Origin: Anaerolineae bacterium
Lineage (GTDB): Bacteria > Chloroflexota > Anaerolineae > Aggregatilineales > Aggregatilineaceae
Length of the DNA stretch: 64,000 bases
NCBI GenBank assembly: GCA_027494015.1
Contig: JAOSJP010000001.1
Span: 1 to 64,000 of the forward strand
Reading direction: 5' to 3'
Both the position numbers and the translations under genes were made by a program. Shown here one piece after another: positions 29,052 through 38,031 of this stretch. Each line of letters starts with the position of its first letter. Positions within the stretch are counted from its first letter, which is position 1. The notes under the pieces were generated by a model that saw only the letters and a program-made list of their open reading frames with translations, had not been told where the DNA came from and did not search any database.

Positions 29052-29793
29052 ATGGACAGCTCCTATCCCGGCCACGACGAGCTGCTCGCCCTGCTAGATG
29101 GGCTGCTCGTCGGGGCGGGGCAGCTTATGGAGTCGCCGGGCGACTGGGCCGAGCGGCTGGGCGGTGACGGCGCATCGCCGCTGGTCGCGCGCTTCATTGA
29201 CCAGCTTGACGCCGAATGGCACGACACCTGGCCCCCCGACCGGCTGTGCATTCAGGTGGCCGGGCAGGTGCGGGCGCGCATGGCGGCCTGGCACCCCGGC
29301 TGGCCGCACCTGTGGGCGCACGTGCTGCGCGTGGCCGGGCTGACGGTCGCGCTGGCCGAAGACGCCGGGCTGGCCCCGGCCCCGGCCTACCTGACCGGCA
29401 TGTGCCACGATGTCGCCAAGCTCGACGAGCTGCGTACCAGCCTGCCGCACGAAGAAGAAGGCGCGAACTTCGCCGCTGACGTGCTGCGCGGGCACCTGCC
29501 CGGCGCGCAGATCAGCGCGATCCAGGCGGCCATCCGCAAGGATGGCGACGATAGCGCTGGCGCGCATCCTCAACGACGCCGACAAGCTGGACAAGATCGG
29601 GGCGGTGGGGGTGGTGCGCCGCGTCTCGACGGGGACGGATCGCGGCTGGCTGCCGGCGGCGTTGGGGCGCGTCGCCGACGACGCCGAGCGCTTCCCACCG
29701 ATGCACTTCGCCCGCAGCCGGGCGCTGGCCCGCGACAAACGCGCGTTCGTGGCCTGGTTCGTGCCCGCCGCCGAGGACGCGCTGTTGTGGTGA
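29052..29793 (+). CDS. HD-domain phosphohydrolase, one frameshift
   Basis: Metal-dependent phosphohydrolase of the HD superfamily; substrate unknown. ATG 29052 follows AAAGGGGG. The metal-binding pattern is complete if a frameshift near 29560 is allowed: His in HLWAHVLRVAG, His-Asp in GMCHDVAKLDEL, and the distal Asp in ARILNDADKLDKIGAVG, which lies in the second frame. The first frame continues from AIQAAIRKDGDDSA into meaningless Arg-rich sequence, so one indel in GCGCTGGCGCGC-like sequence is the likely cause. Corrected length is about 247 residues. Upstream lies a palindromic repeat block; downstream a 282-bp gap with a GAGTCTTGAGT/ACTCAAGACTC inverted pair. Confidence 0.75.
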
Positions 29794-30075
29794 GCGTTCG
29801 CTGGAGAGTGAGGAGTGAGGAGTCTTGAGTTATGAGTCCGGTGTCGAGAGGGGGATGGCTGAGGATGGGCACGCAGAGCCTCGTTGGGTTGTTGGACTCT
29901 CGACTCAAGACTCCTGACCATAACCTGTTGCCCCAATGAACTTTCAGTATGCCGCCCGCTGCTGTTGGCGGGATGCCCGTTTTCAAGTATGCTAAGCATA
30001 TGCGCGCCCCAGCGTGGAGCGCGCTCGTTGTGAAGAGTCTGCCCCACGATACTGAGGGAGCATGGGAGGCGAGCT

Positions 30076-30288
30076 ATGGCCGATGATCTGGATGCCCTGC
30101 GCCGCTCGGCGCTGGAAGAAGAGATCACAATTGACCCGTTCGAAGCTCATATGACGGGTGAGGTCAGCTCCGACAAAATGTTCGGCATGACCGCCGCCGA
30201 GCGCATGTTTGTCTCGATTGGCTGCTTCATCCTGACCAGCCTGGGCGGCTTCCTGCTCCTCCTGGTCATGGACAAGATCGCGCTCTAG
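30076..30288 (+). CDS. Small single-span membrane protein
   Basis: 70 residues, ATG 30076 with GGGAGGCGAG upstream. Acidic N-terminus (MADDLDALRRSALEEEITID), then one transmembrane helix (MFVSIGCFILTSLGGFLLLL) ending VMDKIAL. It lies 13 bp before the AI-2E-type exporter in the same orientation, so it is probably co-expressed and possibly an accessory of it. I do not recognise the family. Confidence 0.7.
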   Translation: MADDLDALRRSALEEEITIDPFEAHMTGEVSSDKMFGMTAAERMFVSIGCFILTSLGGFLLLLVMDKIAL

Positions 30289-30301
30289 GCCAGGAAGGGC
30301 G

Positions 30302-31651
30302 ATGACCACCGGGGGAACCTCTCTGTCGCTCGGCGCGTGGACTCAGCGCGTGTTCGTCACGCTGCTGCTCATTGCGCTGTTCGTCGGCGTGTGGGCGCTG
30401 CGCGAAATCTTCCTGATGACCTTTCTGGCCATCATCCTGGCCATCGTCCTGCACATCCCCGTCCAACGCCTGCAACGCCTGGGTCTCAAGCGGGGACTGA
30501 GCATCTTCGTGTCGCTGGCCGGATCGATCCTGGCGGTGGCGCTGCTGCTGGTGCTGATCGTGCCCGTGTTCGCCGTCCAGGTGCGGTCGCTGATAGACGA
30601 TCTGCCCGATTCCATTGACGAGGCGCAAGCCACCTACGACGAGCAGGCCGCCCAGCAGGACTGGCTGCCGGACATCAAGTGGGACGACGTTACCGAGGGC
30701 AATGTCTCCGATTTTCTGATCGAGCAGGCCAGCGAGCTGCCGCGCAACGTGTTTCCCTTCCTCAGCGGCATCGGCGGCGCGATCACCAGCACGGTCTTCG
30801 TCTTCTTCATCACCGTGTTCTTCATCACCGAGCCGGCCAGCTATCTGGAGGCGCTGCTGACGCTGTTCCCGCGCGAGTATCGTCCGCGCGCGCTGGAGAT
30901 CTTTGAGCAGCTTGCCGCCATGCTGCAACGCTGGTTCGTCGGACAGTTGATCTCGATGACGATGAGCGGCCTGGCGATTGCCTTTGTCACGGGGGCGATC
31001 CTGCGGCTGCCCAACGCGGCGGCGCTCGGCGTCATCTCCGGCATCATGGAGTTCGTGCCCAATTTCGGCTCGATCATCGCGGTCATCCCCGCGGTGATCA
31101 TCGCCCTGGCCAAAGACCCCATCCTGGTGCCGTTCACCATCCTGGCCTACTTGCTCACCCAGCAGGTGCAGAGCAACGTCATCATGCCGCGCATCATGGC
31201 CCGCCAGATTCAGATTCCGGCGGCGAGCATCCTCATCGCGCAGATCATCGGCGCGGCGCTGTTCGGGTTTCTGGGCGTGCTGCTGGCCCTGCCGCTGGCC
31301 ATTGTCGTGCTGGTGCTGGTGCGCGAAGTGTACGTGCACGACACCCTCAACGCGCAGGCGGCGCGCGTCCAGACGCTGCCCCGCGCAGATGGCACGCAGT
31401 ACCGCCGGGTGACGACCGATGTCTACCGCCCGGAGGCGCTCTCGCCAGGCGAGGCGGCGCTGGTTCGCGCCACCGGCAGCGACCTGTTCGGGGGCGACCG
31501 CGCGCAGATTGTGGAGATCATCACGCCGTCGTCGCCCGCGCTGGAGCAGGCATCGCGCAGCCAGCAGGCTGTGTGGATGGCGATTCTGGCGCTGACGGTG
31601 GCGCAAGGCGTGGCGTTGGTGCGGTCGCTGGTGGGGGGAGAGCGAACCTAA
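30302..31651 (+). CDS. AI-2E family (PerM/YdiK-like) membrane transporter
   Basis: 449 residues with eight or so transmembrane helices in the family arrangement: an N-terminal pair (RVFVTLLLIALFVGVWALRE), a long amphipathic/periplasmic segment (SLIDDLPDSIDEAQATYDEQ), then the conserved second half with SGIMEFVPNFGSIIAVIPAV and GFLGVLLALPLAIVVLV. Members include antiporters and putative autoinducer exporters; substrate is not predictable. ATG 30302 has AGGAAGGG upstream. The C-terminus carries an extra ~100-residue cytosolic tail and a last hydrophobic segment (VWMAILALTVAQGVALVRSL), which is unusual for the family. The stop overlaps the convergent STAS-like gene by 4 bp, leaving no room for a terminator. 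Confidence 0.87.
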   Translation: MTTGGTSLSLGAWTQRVFVTLLLIALFVGVWALREIFLMTFLAIILAIVLHIPVQRLQRLGLKRGLSIFVSLAGSILAVALLLVLIVPVFAVQVRSLIDDLPDSIDEAQATYDEQAAQQDWLPDIKWDDVTEGNVSDFLIEQASELPRNVFPFLSGIGGAITSTVFVFFITVFFITEPASYLEALLTLFPREYRPRALEIFEQLAAMLQRWFVGQLISMTMSGLAIAFVTGAILRLPNAAALGVISGIMEFVPNFGSIIAVIPAVIIALAKDPILVPFTILAYLLTQQVQSNVIMPRIMARQIQIPAASILIAQIIGAALFGFLGVLLALPLAIVVLVLVREVYVHDTLNAQAARVQTLPRADGTQYRRVTTDVYRPEALSPGEAALVRATGSDLFGGDRAQIVEIITPSSPALEQASRSQQAVWMAILALTVAQGVALVRSLVGGERT

Positions 31652-32070
31652 CGGTAGAGGTAGCCGGTGAGTTGCGAGGAAGAGCCGCTGTTCGTGGCCA
31701 TGATGATGGCGCGGGCCTGGGCGGGGTCAGTGGCGTAGGCCACGCGCTCTTTGTGGGCCAGGGTGTTGTGCAGCAGTGTGGCGATGTGCTGGTAGCGCGT
31801 CTCAGAGAACAGGACGACCAGGGGAAGCTTCATCTCGCCCAGACGATCCACCAGGTTGCTGAGGCGGACGATGCTCAGCGGGGAGTGCTCGCGCACGTCG
31901 AGCACGACGCCGCGCACGCCGCGTCTGTTCCGGATCAGACGGACTGCTGCGCGGGCGATTTCCTCGATGAGCGCCGGTGTCAGCGTCATGTGCGGCTTCA
32001 CCTGGCAGATGCCGTCTTGCCAGACTTCGAGCGTGAACCGCTCGCGGTGCAGACCCGTTTGTTCGTTCAT
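31648..32070 (-). CDS. STAS/SpoIIAA-fold-like small protein
   Basis: 140 residues from ATG 32070 (MNEQTGLHRERFTLEV; CAGGGA upstream). The pattern TLTPALIEEIARAAVRLIRN, VRGVVLDVREHSPLSIVRLS and LPLVVLFSETRYQHIATLLH resembles a STAS-like alpha/beta fold, with the loop DVREHSPLS at the place where anti-sigma antagonists carry the phosphorylatable Ser. The sequence is too distant for a firm family call. Convergent overlap with the exporter gene by 4 bp. Divergently transcribed from HMG-CoA reductase across an AT-rich 186-bp promoter region. Confidence 0.6.
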   Translation of the reverse strand: MNEQTGLHRERFTLEVWQDGICQVKPHMTLTPALIEEIARAAVRLIRNRRGVRGVVLDVREHSPLSIVRLSNLVDRLGEMKLPLVVLFSETRYQHIATLLHNTLAHKERVAYATDPAQARAIIMATNSGSSSQLTGYLYR

Positions 32071-32256
32071 AGCATTCCCTGCTCCCTCCCCCCTCATGCA
32101 TAAAGACGAATACGGATACGAATGCGTAATTAATCCTTTCTTCATTATCATAGAATGCGATCAAAGCGTGATAAAAAGAGTCCAAAAGATTCGTGAAAGT
32201 CCGCCCGCAATATGCCCCGCCGCAGAGCGCGGTGCAGAGGAAGGGGACGATGAGCG
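32071..32256. promoter_or_regulatory. AT-rich divergent intergenic region
   Basis: 32095-32200 is much richer in A/T than the surroundings and holds partial repeats (GAATACGGATACGAATGCG) and several -10-like sequences on both strands, with no dominant candidate. It probably holds divergent promoters for the STAS-like gene and HMG-CoA reductase. Confidence 0.45.
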
Positions 32257-33567
32257 ATGACTGATGAGACGCACAAGCGGCGCTCCTCGCGGCTGCCGGG
32301 CTTCTACCAGCAATCGCTGGCCGGGCGCGCGGCGACTGTGGCTGAGTGGGCCGGGCTGACGCCCGACGAACAGGCGGCGCTGTTGGGGACGGGCGGGCTT
32401 GGCCCGGCCCAGGCCGAGCATATGATCGAGAACGTGATCGGCCTGTACGCCCTGCCGCTGGGCATCGCCACCAATTTCCTGGTCAACGGCCAGGACGTGC
32501 TGGTGCCGATGGTCGTGGAGGAGCCGAGCATCGTGGCGGGCGTCAGCTATGCGGCCAAGCTGGCGCGAAGCGGCGGCGGCTTCATCACCACCGCCGACGA
32601 GCCGGTGATGATCGGCCAGATTCAGGTGCTCGATGTGGACAACGTCTACGCCGCCGCCGGGCGCGTGTGGGAAGCGCGCGCCCGCCTGCTGGCAGAAGCC
32701 GACTGCTGCGACCGCGTGCTGGTCGCGCTCGGCGGCGGGGCGCGCGGCATTGAGCTGCGCCCGTTCCCCGACACGCCCGCCGGCCCGATGCTGGTCGTGC
32801 ACGTCCTGTTCGACGTGCGCGACGCGATGGGCGCCAACGCCATCAACACGACCTGCGAGCGGCTCGCCCCGCTGGTCGAGGAAATCACCGGCGGGCGCGT
32901 GACTCTGCGCATTCTCAGCAACCTGGCCGACCGGCGCACGGCGACGGCAAGCTGCCTGATACCGGCGGAGGCGCTCGGCTCGGCGGAGATGAGCGGCGCG
33001 GAGGTCGTGCGCGGCATCGTCGAGGCGGCGGCGCTGGCCCAGGTGGACCCGTACCGGGCTGCCACGCATAACAAGGGCGTGATGAACGGCATGGACGCGG
33101 TGGCCCTGGCCACCGGCAACGACTGGCGCGCGCTGGAAGCGGGCGCGCACGCCTGGGCCGCGCGCTCCGGGCGCTACACGTCGCTGACGGCCTGGCGGCA
33201 GGACGAAGAGGGCAATCTGCGCGGGCGGATTGAGCTGCCGGTGGCGGCAGGCATTGTCGGCGGGGCGACGCGCGTCCACCCCACGGCCCAGGTCGCGCTC
33301 AAGATTCTCGGCGTCAAGACGGCGCGCGACCTGGCCCAGGTGATGGCCGCCGTCGGGCTGGCGCAGAACTTCGCCGCGCTGCGCGCGCTGGCGGCGGAGG
33401 GCATTCAGCGCGGGCACATGAGCCTGCACGCCAGGCAGATGGCGCTGGCTGCCGGGGCCGCCGAGAGCGAGGTGGCCGAGATCGCGCGGCGCATGGTGAC
33501 CGAGGGGCAGATCAGCACGGCGCGGGCGAAAGAGCTGCTGCGCGCCCTGCGCGGTGAGACTGAGTGA
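32257..33567 (+). CDS. mvaA: Hydroxymethylglutaryl-CoA reductase, class II
   Basis: Interconverts HMG-CoA and mevalonate. 436 residues from ATG 32257 with AGGAAGGGGA upstream; class II length. Conserved elements: GFYQQSLAGRAATVAEWAGL at the N-terminus, ENVIGLYALPLGIATNFLVN, the catalytic Glu in MVVEEPSIVAG, Lys in HNKGVMNGMDAVALATGNDW (with the catalytic Asp), and His in GHMSLHARQMAL. Class II enzymes include degradative and biosynthetic members. The nearby HMG-CoA synthase and thiolase-like genes favour a biosynthetic isoprenoid role here. NAD(H) versus NADP(H) use cannot be read safely. Confidence 0.95.
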   Translation: MTDETHKRRSSRLPGFYQQSLAGRAATVAEWAGLTPDEQAALLGTGGLGPAQAEHMIENVIGLYALPLGIATNFLVNGQDVLVPMVVEEPSIVAGVSYAAKLARSGGGFITTADEPVMIGQIQVLDVDNVYAAAGRVWEARARLLAEADCCDRVLVALGGGARGIELRPFPDTPAGPMLVVHVLFDVRDAMGANAINTTCERLAPLVEEITGGRVTLRILSNLADRRTATASCLIPAEALGSAEMSGAEVVRGIVEAAALAQVDPYRAATHNKGVMNGMDAVALATGNDWRALEAGAHAWAARSGRYTSLTAWRQDEEGNLRGRIELPVAAGIVGGATRVHPTAQVALKILGVKTARDLAQVMAAVGLAQNFAALRALAAEGIQRGHMSLHARQMALAAGAAESEVAEIARRMVTEGQISTARAKELLRALRGETE

Positions 33568-33795
33568 CCCGCGCCACCCAAACGCTGGCCGGGCGGATGC
33601 TGTGCGTTGAGCGCGCGACGGATTCGGCGGGGCCGAGTCCGGTGTACAATGAAGGTATCGGCAGGCGCACGACGGCCCTTCTGTCGGTGTGACAGGGGGG
33701 CATCACTGCGGCAGGTGGCCGGTGTGCAGGGGTGGGCGATGTGCCCCCCTGTGACTGGGGTGAGCAGCAGACAGTTTGGTGCGGAGGGACTGAGG

Positions 33796-35268
33796 ATGAA
33801 CGTGCTGCGGCGACATTGGACGATCGCTGTGCTTCTGGTCGCGCTCCTGGCGATCGTGGGGGCGGGGCCGGCGCTGGGGGGCCAGGCGGCGCAGGCGCAG
33901 AGCGGAGTGACCTGGACGGCGGAATACTACGACAATGCGTACCTGCTTGGCACGGCCAGGGAAGTGCGCAACGAGAGCGGGCTGGCCTTCAACTGGGGCG
34001 GTGGCTCGCCGGCGGGCGGCGTGCCCGCCGACAACTTCAGCGCCCGCTTTGCGACTGATGCGTACTTCAGCGCGGGCACCTACCGCTTCTACATCCTGGC
34101 TGACGATGGCGTCAAGCTGTGGGTGGATTTTCCGGCGGACAAGCGCCCGACGCTCAACACCTACGACGCGCCTCAGCCCGGCACCTTGCTCACGGCAGAT
34201 GTGCCGCTCAGCGCCGGTTACCACCATATCCAGGTTGACTACCGCGAGGTGACCGGCGACGCCTACCTGTACGTCTACTGGGACAACCTGGCCGACGGCG
34301 TCAGCGGGCCGAGCTTCCCCATCCCGGTGCAGTTCGACGTGCAGTGGACGGCGCAGTATTTCAACAACAACTTCCTGGGCGGCACGCCCAACGTGGTCCG
34401 CTCGGAGTCCGGCCCGACTCATGCCTGGGGCGCGGACGCGCCTGCGCCGGGCATCGTGGCCGATCACTTCTCGGCGCGCTGGATCGTCGTGCAGCACCTT
34501 GATGCGGGGCGCTACACGATCAGCGTCACCGCCGATGATGGCGTGCGCGTCAATGTGGACGGGCGGGTGATCATAGACGAGTGGCACAGCGCAACCGGGC
34601 AGACGTACCGCCAGACGCTCGATCTGGCGGCTGGCCAGCACAGCATCATCGTGGAGTACGTGGAAGAAACAGGGCTGGCGCACATCACCTTCACGATGGT
34701 GCGCGAGCCAGGGGGCGGCACCGGCCCGGTGACGGCGACGCCGCTGCCCGGCGGCGCGTATGTCCGCGTGACGGCCTGGATGCTCAATGTGCGCGACGCG
34801 CCGGTGACCGGCAACGTGATCGCCAAGATTCGTCGCGGCGAGACCTACCCGGTCGTGGGGCGCAATGCCGATGGCTCATGGTGGCAGATCAATGTCGGCG
34901 GCAGCACCGGCTGGGTGAGCGGCGCGTGGGTTGAGGTCTTCCAGGGCGGCGGCGTTGGCGTCTCCACACCGACGCCCATCCCCACGCCGACGGTGAACTA
35001 CGGCTATGGGCAGTGTCCCGGCTTCCTGCCGTCGCGCCTGACGCCGGGCATGTGGGGCCGGGTGACGCCGGGCCTGCCCAACAATCTGCGCGCGCAGCCC
35101 AGCCTGAGCGCGGCGTGGATCGGGCAGATACCGGGCGGCGGCCTGTTCCGTGTGCTGGGCGGACCGGTGTGCGGCGACAATGCGGCGTGGTTCCAGGTGA
35201 ACTACAACGGCGTGGTCGGCTGGACGATGGAGGGCCAGGGCTGGACTTACTGGCTGGAGCCGTATTAG
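33796..35268 (+). CDS. Secreted protein with two PA14-like and two SH3b domains
   Basis: 490 residues from ATG 33796 (GAGG just upstream). A signal peptide MNVLRRHWTIAVLLVALLAI...QAAQAQ is followed by two PA14-like beta domains. The first starts VTWTAEYYDNAYLLGTAREV and contains YRFYILADDGVKLWVD. The second starts VQWTAQYFNNNFLGGTPNVV and contains YTISVTADDGVRVNVDGRVI. Each has the Asp-Asp-Gly typical of carbohydrate-contacting PA14 folds. After a Thr-Pro linker come two SH3b modules (YVRVTAWMLNVRDAPVTGNV; WGRVTPGLPNNLRAQPSLSA). The architecture suggests binding to cell wall or extracellular glycans. It sits between HMG-CoA reductase and synthase genes without obvious functional link. Confidence 0.85.
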   Translation: MNVLRRHWTIAVLLVALLAIVGAGPALGGQAAQAQSGVTWTAEYYDNAYLLGTAREVRNESGLAFNWGGGSPAGGVPADNFSARFATDAYFSAGTYRFYILADDGVKLWVDFPADKRPTLNTYDAPQPGTLLTADVPLSAGYHHIQVDYREVTGDAYLYVYWDNLADGVSGPSFPIPVQFDVQWTAQYFNNNFLGGTPNVVRSESGPTHAWGADAPAPGIVADHFSARWIVVQHLDAGRYTISVTADDGVRVNVDGRVIIDEWHSATGQTYRQTLDLAAGQHSIIVEYVEETGLAHITFTMVREPGGGTGPVTATPLPGGAYVRVTAWMLNVRDAPVTGNVIAKIRRGETYPVVGRNADGSWWQINVGGSTGWVSGAWVEVFQGGGVGVSTPTPIPTPTVNYGYGQCPGFLPSRLTPGMWGRVTPGLPNNLRAQPSLSAAWIGQIPGGGLFRVLGGPVCGDNAAWFQVNYNGVVGWTMEGQGWTYWLEPY

Positions 35269-35277
35269 GCGGTCGTC

Positions 35278-35325
35278 GGTTGTCAGTGATCGGTTGTCAG
35301 TGATCAGTTGTCAGTGATCAGTCAG
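35278..35325 (+). repeat. Short tandem direct repeat (GGTTGTCAGTGATC unit)
   Basis: Three near-identical copies of a 14-16 bp unit. The same motif and its complement recur at 36650-36790 and 45612-45760. Confidence 0.7.
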
Positions 35326-35377
35326 AGGTCTACAGGGCCGGGGAGCAATTCCCGGCCTTTGCGCGCCCTGCGACGGG

Positions 35378-35411
35378 AGACTTCGGAAGTCTTCGAAGAC
35401 TTTCGAAGTCT
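35378..35411. repeat. Palindrome of the GACTTCCGAAGTC family, copy 2
   Basis: 34-bp near-perfect palindrome AGACTTCGGAAGTC...GACTTTCGAAGTCT. Confidence 0.75.
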
Positions 35412-35560
35412 GTTAGCAGGCATGGGCGCGGCTCTGGCCAGGTTTCTCCACAAAGTTGAGAGCTTCTGATAGCTTTTGAGAGCCGGACGCTGCTACACTG
35501 TGCCCGTCCTGGCCCATTGTGCGTGAAACGGGTCGGGGAGCACCAGGGAGACACAGAGTC

Positions 35561-36646
35561 ATGACAGACGGAACGCATCCCTTGCGCGTGGGGCAGAGCG
35601 TCTTGAAGCCGGATCGTCCGGTGGGCATCGTCGGCTATGGGGCCTACGTGCCGCGCTACCGGCTGCCGGGCCGCGAAGTGGCGCGCGTGTGGACGGGCGG
35701 TCTGAGCGGCTCGCCCGTGCAGGAAAAGGCCGTCGCCGGGCTGGACGAGGACGTGATCACCATGTCCATCGAGGCGGCGCAGAACGCGCTGGCCCGCGCC
35801 GCCATAGACCCGCGCCTGATCCGCGCGGTGTGGGTGGGCAGCGAGAGCCATCCCTACGCGGTCAAGCCGACCGCGACGGTCGTCGCCGAGAGCATCGGCG
35901 CGGCCCCCAACGTGCAGGCGGCGGACTGGGAGTTCGCCTGCAAAGCCGGTTCCGAGGCAGTGCAGGCCGGCATCGGCTTTGTGGGCAGCGGCATGGGCGG
36001 CTACGTGCTGGCGATTGGCATGGACACGGCCCAGGCCCGCCCCGGCGACGCGCTTGAATACACGGCGGCGGCGGGCGGCGCGGCCTTCGTCATCGGCCCG
36101 GCGGCGGAAAGCGCCGCCCTCTTTCAGGGCAGCTACTCCTACGTGACCGACACGCCGGACTTCTGGCGGCGCGCCCACCAGATATACCCCAGCCATGGCG
36201 ACCGCTTCACCGGCGAGCCGGCCTACTTCGCCCACACGGTGAGCGCCGGGCAGCGCCTGATGGAGATGATGGGCACGACGGCGGATGACTATCGCTGGGC
36301 CATCTTCCACCAGCCCAACGTCAAGTTCCCCCTGCGCGCCGGGCAGATGCTCGGCTTCGCGCCGGAGAAGCTGGAGCCGGGGCTGCTGTCCGGTGTGGTC
36401 GGCAACGTCTACGCCGGGTCGTCGCTGCTCGGCCTGACCGCGACGCTCGACATCGCCGAGCCAGGCGACCGCATCCTGATGGTCAGCTACGGCAGCGGCG
36501 CGGGGTCGGACGCCTTCGACATCCTGGTGACCGAGCGCATCGCCGAGCGGCGCGACCGCGCCCCGCACGTGCGCGACTACGTGGCGCGGCGGACGGAGAT
36601 TGACTACGCGCTGTACACGCGCTATCGCGGCAAGCTGGCGGAGTAG
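35561..36646 (+). CDS. Hydroxymethylglutaryl-CoA synthase, archaeal type
   Basis: Condenses acetyl-CoA with acetoacetyl-CoA to HMG-CoA. 361 residues from ATG 35561 with GGGAG and AGAG upstream. It follows the archaeal-type pattern: [40 protein letters not shown], nucleophilic Cys127 in [34 protein letters not shown], His in [20 protein letters not shown], and [13 protein letters not shown]. Archaeal enzymes of this group act in a complex with a thiolase and a DUF35 protein. The adjacent thiolase-like gene (36795) fits, but no DUF35 gene lies between or around them here. Confidence 0.93.
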   Translation: MTDGTHPLRVGQSVLKPDRPVGIVGYGAYVPRYRLPGREVARVWTGGLSGSPVQEKAVAGLDEDVITMSIEAAQNALARAAIDPRLIRAVWVGSESHPYAVKPTATVVAESIGAAPNVQAADWEFACKAGSEAVQAGIGFVGSGMGGYVLAIGMDTAQARPGDALEYTAAAGGAAFVIGPAAESAALFQGSYSYVTDTPDFWRRAHQIYPSHGDRFTGEPAYFAHTVSAGQRLMEMMGTTADDYRWAIFHQPNVKFPLRAGQMLGFAPEKLEPGLLSGVVGNVYAGSSLLGLTATLDIAEPGDRILMVSYGSGAGSDAFDILVTERIAERRDRAPHVRDYVARRTEIDYALYTRYRGKLAE

Positions 36647-36649
36647 GGA

Positions 36650-36790
36650 CAGGTTATCAGTTATCGGTTTTCAGTTTTCAGTCATGTGCTGTGGCTGTAT
36701 GCAGGCGTCCGGTCTTGCCGATAACTGACCACTGATCACCGACAACCGATCACTGACAACCGATCACCGAATCACTGATCACTGAGGAGA
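36650..36790. repeat. Inverted and direct copies of TTATCAGTTATCGG / ACTGATCACCGACAACCG motifs
   Basis: GGTTATCAGTTATCGG on the left pairs with CCGATAACTGACC-like sequence, followed by CACTGATCACCGACAACCGA and CACTGACAACCGATCACCGA. It fills the whole gap between the HMG-CoA synthase and thiolase-like genes. Confidence 0.65.
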
Positions 36791-36794
36791 CATC

Positions 36795-37952
36795 ATGCGA
36801 GACGTAGCCATCATCGGCGTGGGACAGGTGCCTGTGGGCGAGCACTGGGACATGGGCCTGCGCCAGCTCGCCCTGGGCGCAATCCGCGCCGCGCTGCAAG
36901 ACGCCCGCCTTGACCGCGTGGACGCGCTCATCGTCGGCAATGCGCTGGGCGGCAACCTGAGCGGACAGAATCACCTGGGCGCGCTGATCGCCGACTCCGC
37001 CGGGCTGTCCGGCGTGGAGGCGGTGCGCGTCGAGGCGGCGGATGCTTCCGGCGGGATGGCGCTGCGCCAGGGCTATCTGCTGGTGGCCAGCGGCCTGGCC
37101 GAGACGGTGCTCGTCGTCGGCGTGGAGAAGGCGACCGACCGCACCGGCCCGGAGCGCGACACCAGCCTGGCGACGACGCTCGACGCGGACTACGAGGCGA
37201 CACCGGGCGCGACCCCGGCGGCGCTGGCCGGGCTGCTGATGCGCCGCTACATGCACGAGCACGGCGTCGCGCTGGAGCAGTTCGAGCCGTTCAGCATCAA
37301 CGCGCACGCCAACGGCGCGCTGAACGCCAACGCCATGTACCGCAACAAGCTGCGCCCCGGCGCGTTCGCCAAAGCGCCGCTCGTGGCCGACCCGGTGAAC
37401 CTCTTCGACAGCGCGCCAGAGGGCGACGGCGCGGCGGCGGTCGTGCTGACCAGCGCGGCGCGCGCGCTCGACCTGGCCCCGCGCCCGGTGCGCATCGCCG
37501 GGGGCGCGGCGGCGACGGACACGCTGGCGCTGCACAACCGGGCCGATATGCTGTTTCTGCGCGCGGCGAACCTGGCGGCGGGCCGGGCCTACGAAGCAGC
37601 GGGGATCAGCCCCGGCGACCTGCACCTGGCCGAGCTGCACGACAGCTTCACCGTGCTGGCCGCGCTGCAACTGGAGGCGATTGGCTTCGCCCGGCGCGGC
37701 GAGGGCTGGAAGCCCGCCGTCGAGGGTGCCATCGGGCGCGGGGGCCGGCTGCCGATCAGCACGTTCGGCGGGCTGAAGGCGCGCGGCAATCCGCTCGGCT
37801 CGACGGGCGTCTACCAGGCGGTGGAGGTGGCGCTGCAACTGCGCGGCGAGGCCGGCGACAACCAGGTGAGCGGCGCGCGGCTTGGCCTGGCGCTCAACCT
37901 GGGCGGGCTGGGCGGCACAGCGGTCGCCCATGTGCTGGAGCGGATGGAGTAG
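36795..37952 (+). CDS. Thiolase-fold protein (archaeal/SCP2 type) lacking the catalytic Cys and His
   Basis: 385 residues. The fold pattern is that of archaeal acetyl-CoA C-acetyltransferases: MRDVAIIGVGQVPVGEHWDM, then VEAADASGGMALRQGYLLVA, EGDGAAAVVLTSAARAL, LAELHDSFTVLAALQLEAIG and GGLKARGNPLGSTGVYQAVE. In canonical family members the first of these has Cys (ACASGG) and the last has His (GHPxGxTG). Here residue 83 is Asp and residue 332 is Asn, while His282 (HDSF) is kept. Claisen condensation by the normal mechanism would therefore be impaired. It may be a structural partner of HMG-CoA synthase or have changed chemistry. A terminator follows 24 bp after the stop. Confidence 0.85.
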   Translation: MRDVAIIGVGQVPVGEHWDMGLRQLALGAIRAALQDARLDRVDALIVGNALGGNLSGQNHLGALIADSAGLSGVEAVRVEAADASGGMALRQGYLLVASGLAETVLVVGVEKATDRTGPERDTSLATTLDADYEATPGATPAALAGLLMRRYMHEHGVALEQFEPFSINAHANGALNANAMYRNKLRPGAFAKAPLVADPVNLFDSAPEGDGAAAVVLTSAARALDLAPRPVRIAGGAAATDTLALHNRADMLFLRAANLAAGRAYEAAGISPGDLHLAELHDSFTVLAALQLEAIGFARRGEGWKPAVEGAIGRGGRLPISTFGGLKARGNPLGSTGVYQAVEVALQLRGEAGDNQVSGARLGLALNLGGLGGTAVAHVLERME

Positions 37953-37976
37953 CGGCTGGACGGCGGCTAAGATGAG

Positions 37977-38005
37977 CGCCCCGGTCAACTTGACCGGGGC
38001 GTTTG
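37977..38005 (+). terminator. Rho-independent terminator after thiolase-like gene
   Basis: CGCCCCGGTC / GACCGGGGCG, a perfect 10-bp stem with a 5-nt loop (37977-38001), then TTTGTGTT. It lies between convergent genes. Confidence 0.85.
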
Positions 38006-38031
38006 TGTTCCCAGGGGCGGGATGGACGGCA

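Noticed and set aside
35378..35411. Terminator after the PA14/SH3b gene
   Set aside because: The palindrome is strong but lacks a T-run and recurs elsewhere at a start codon side, so it is annotated as a repeat.
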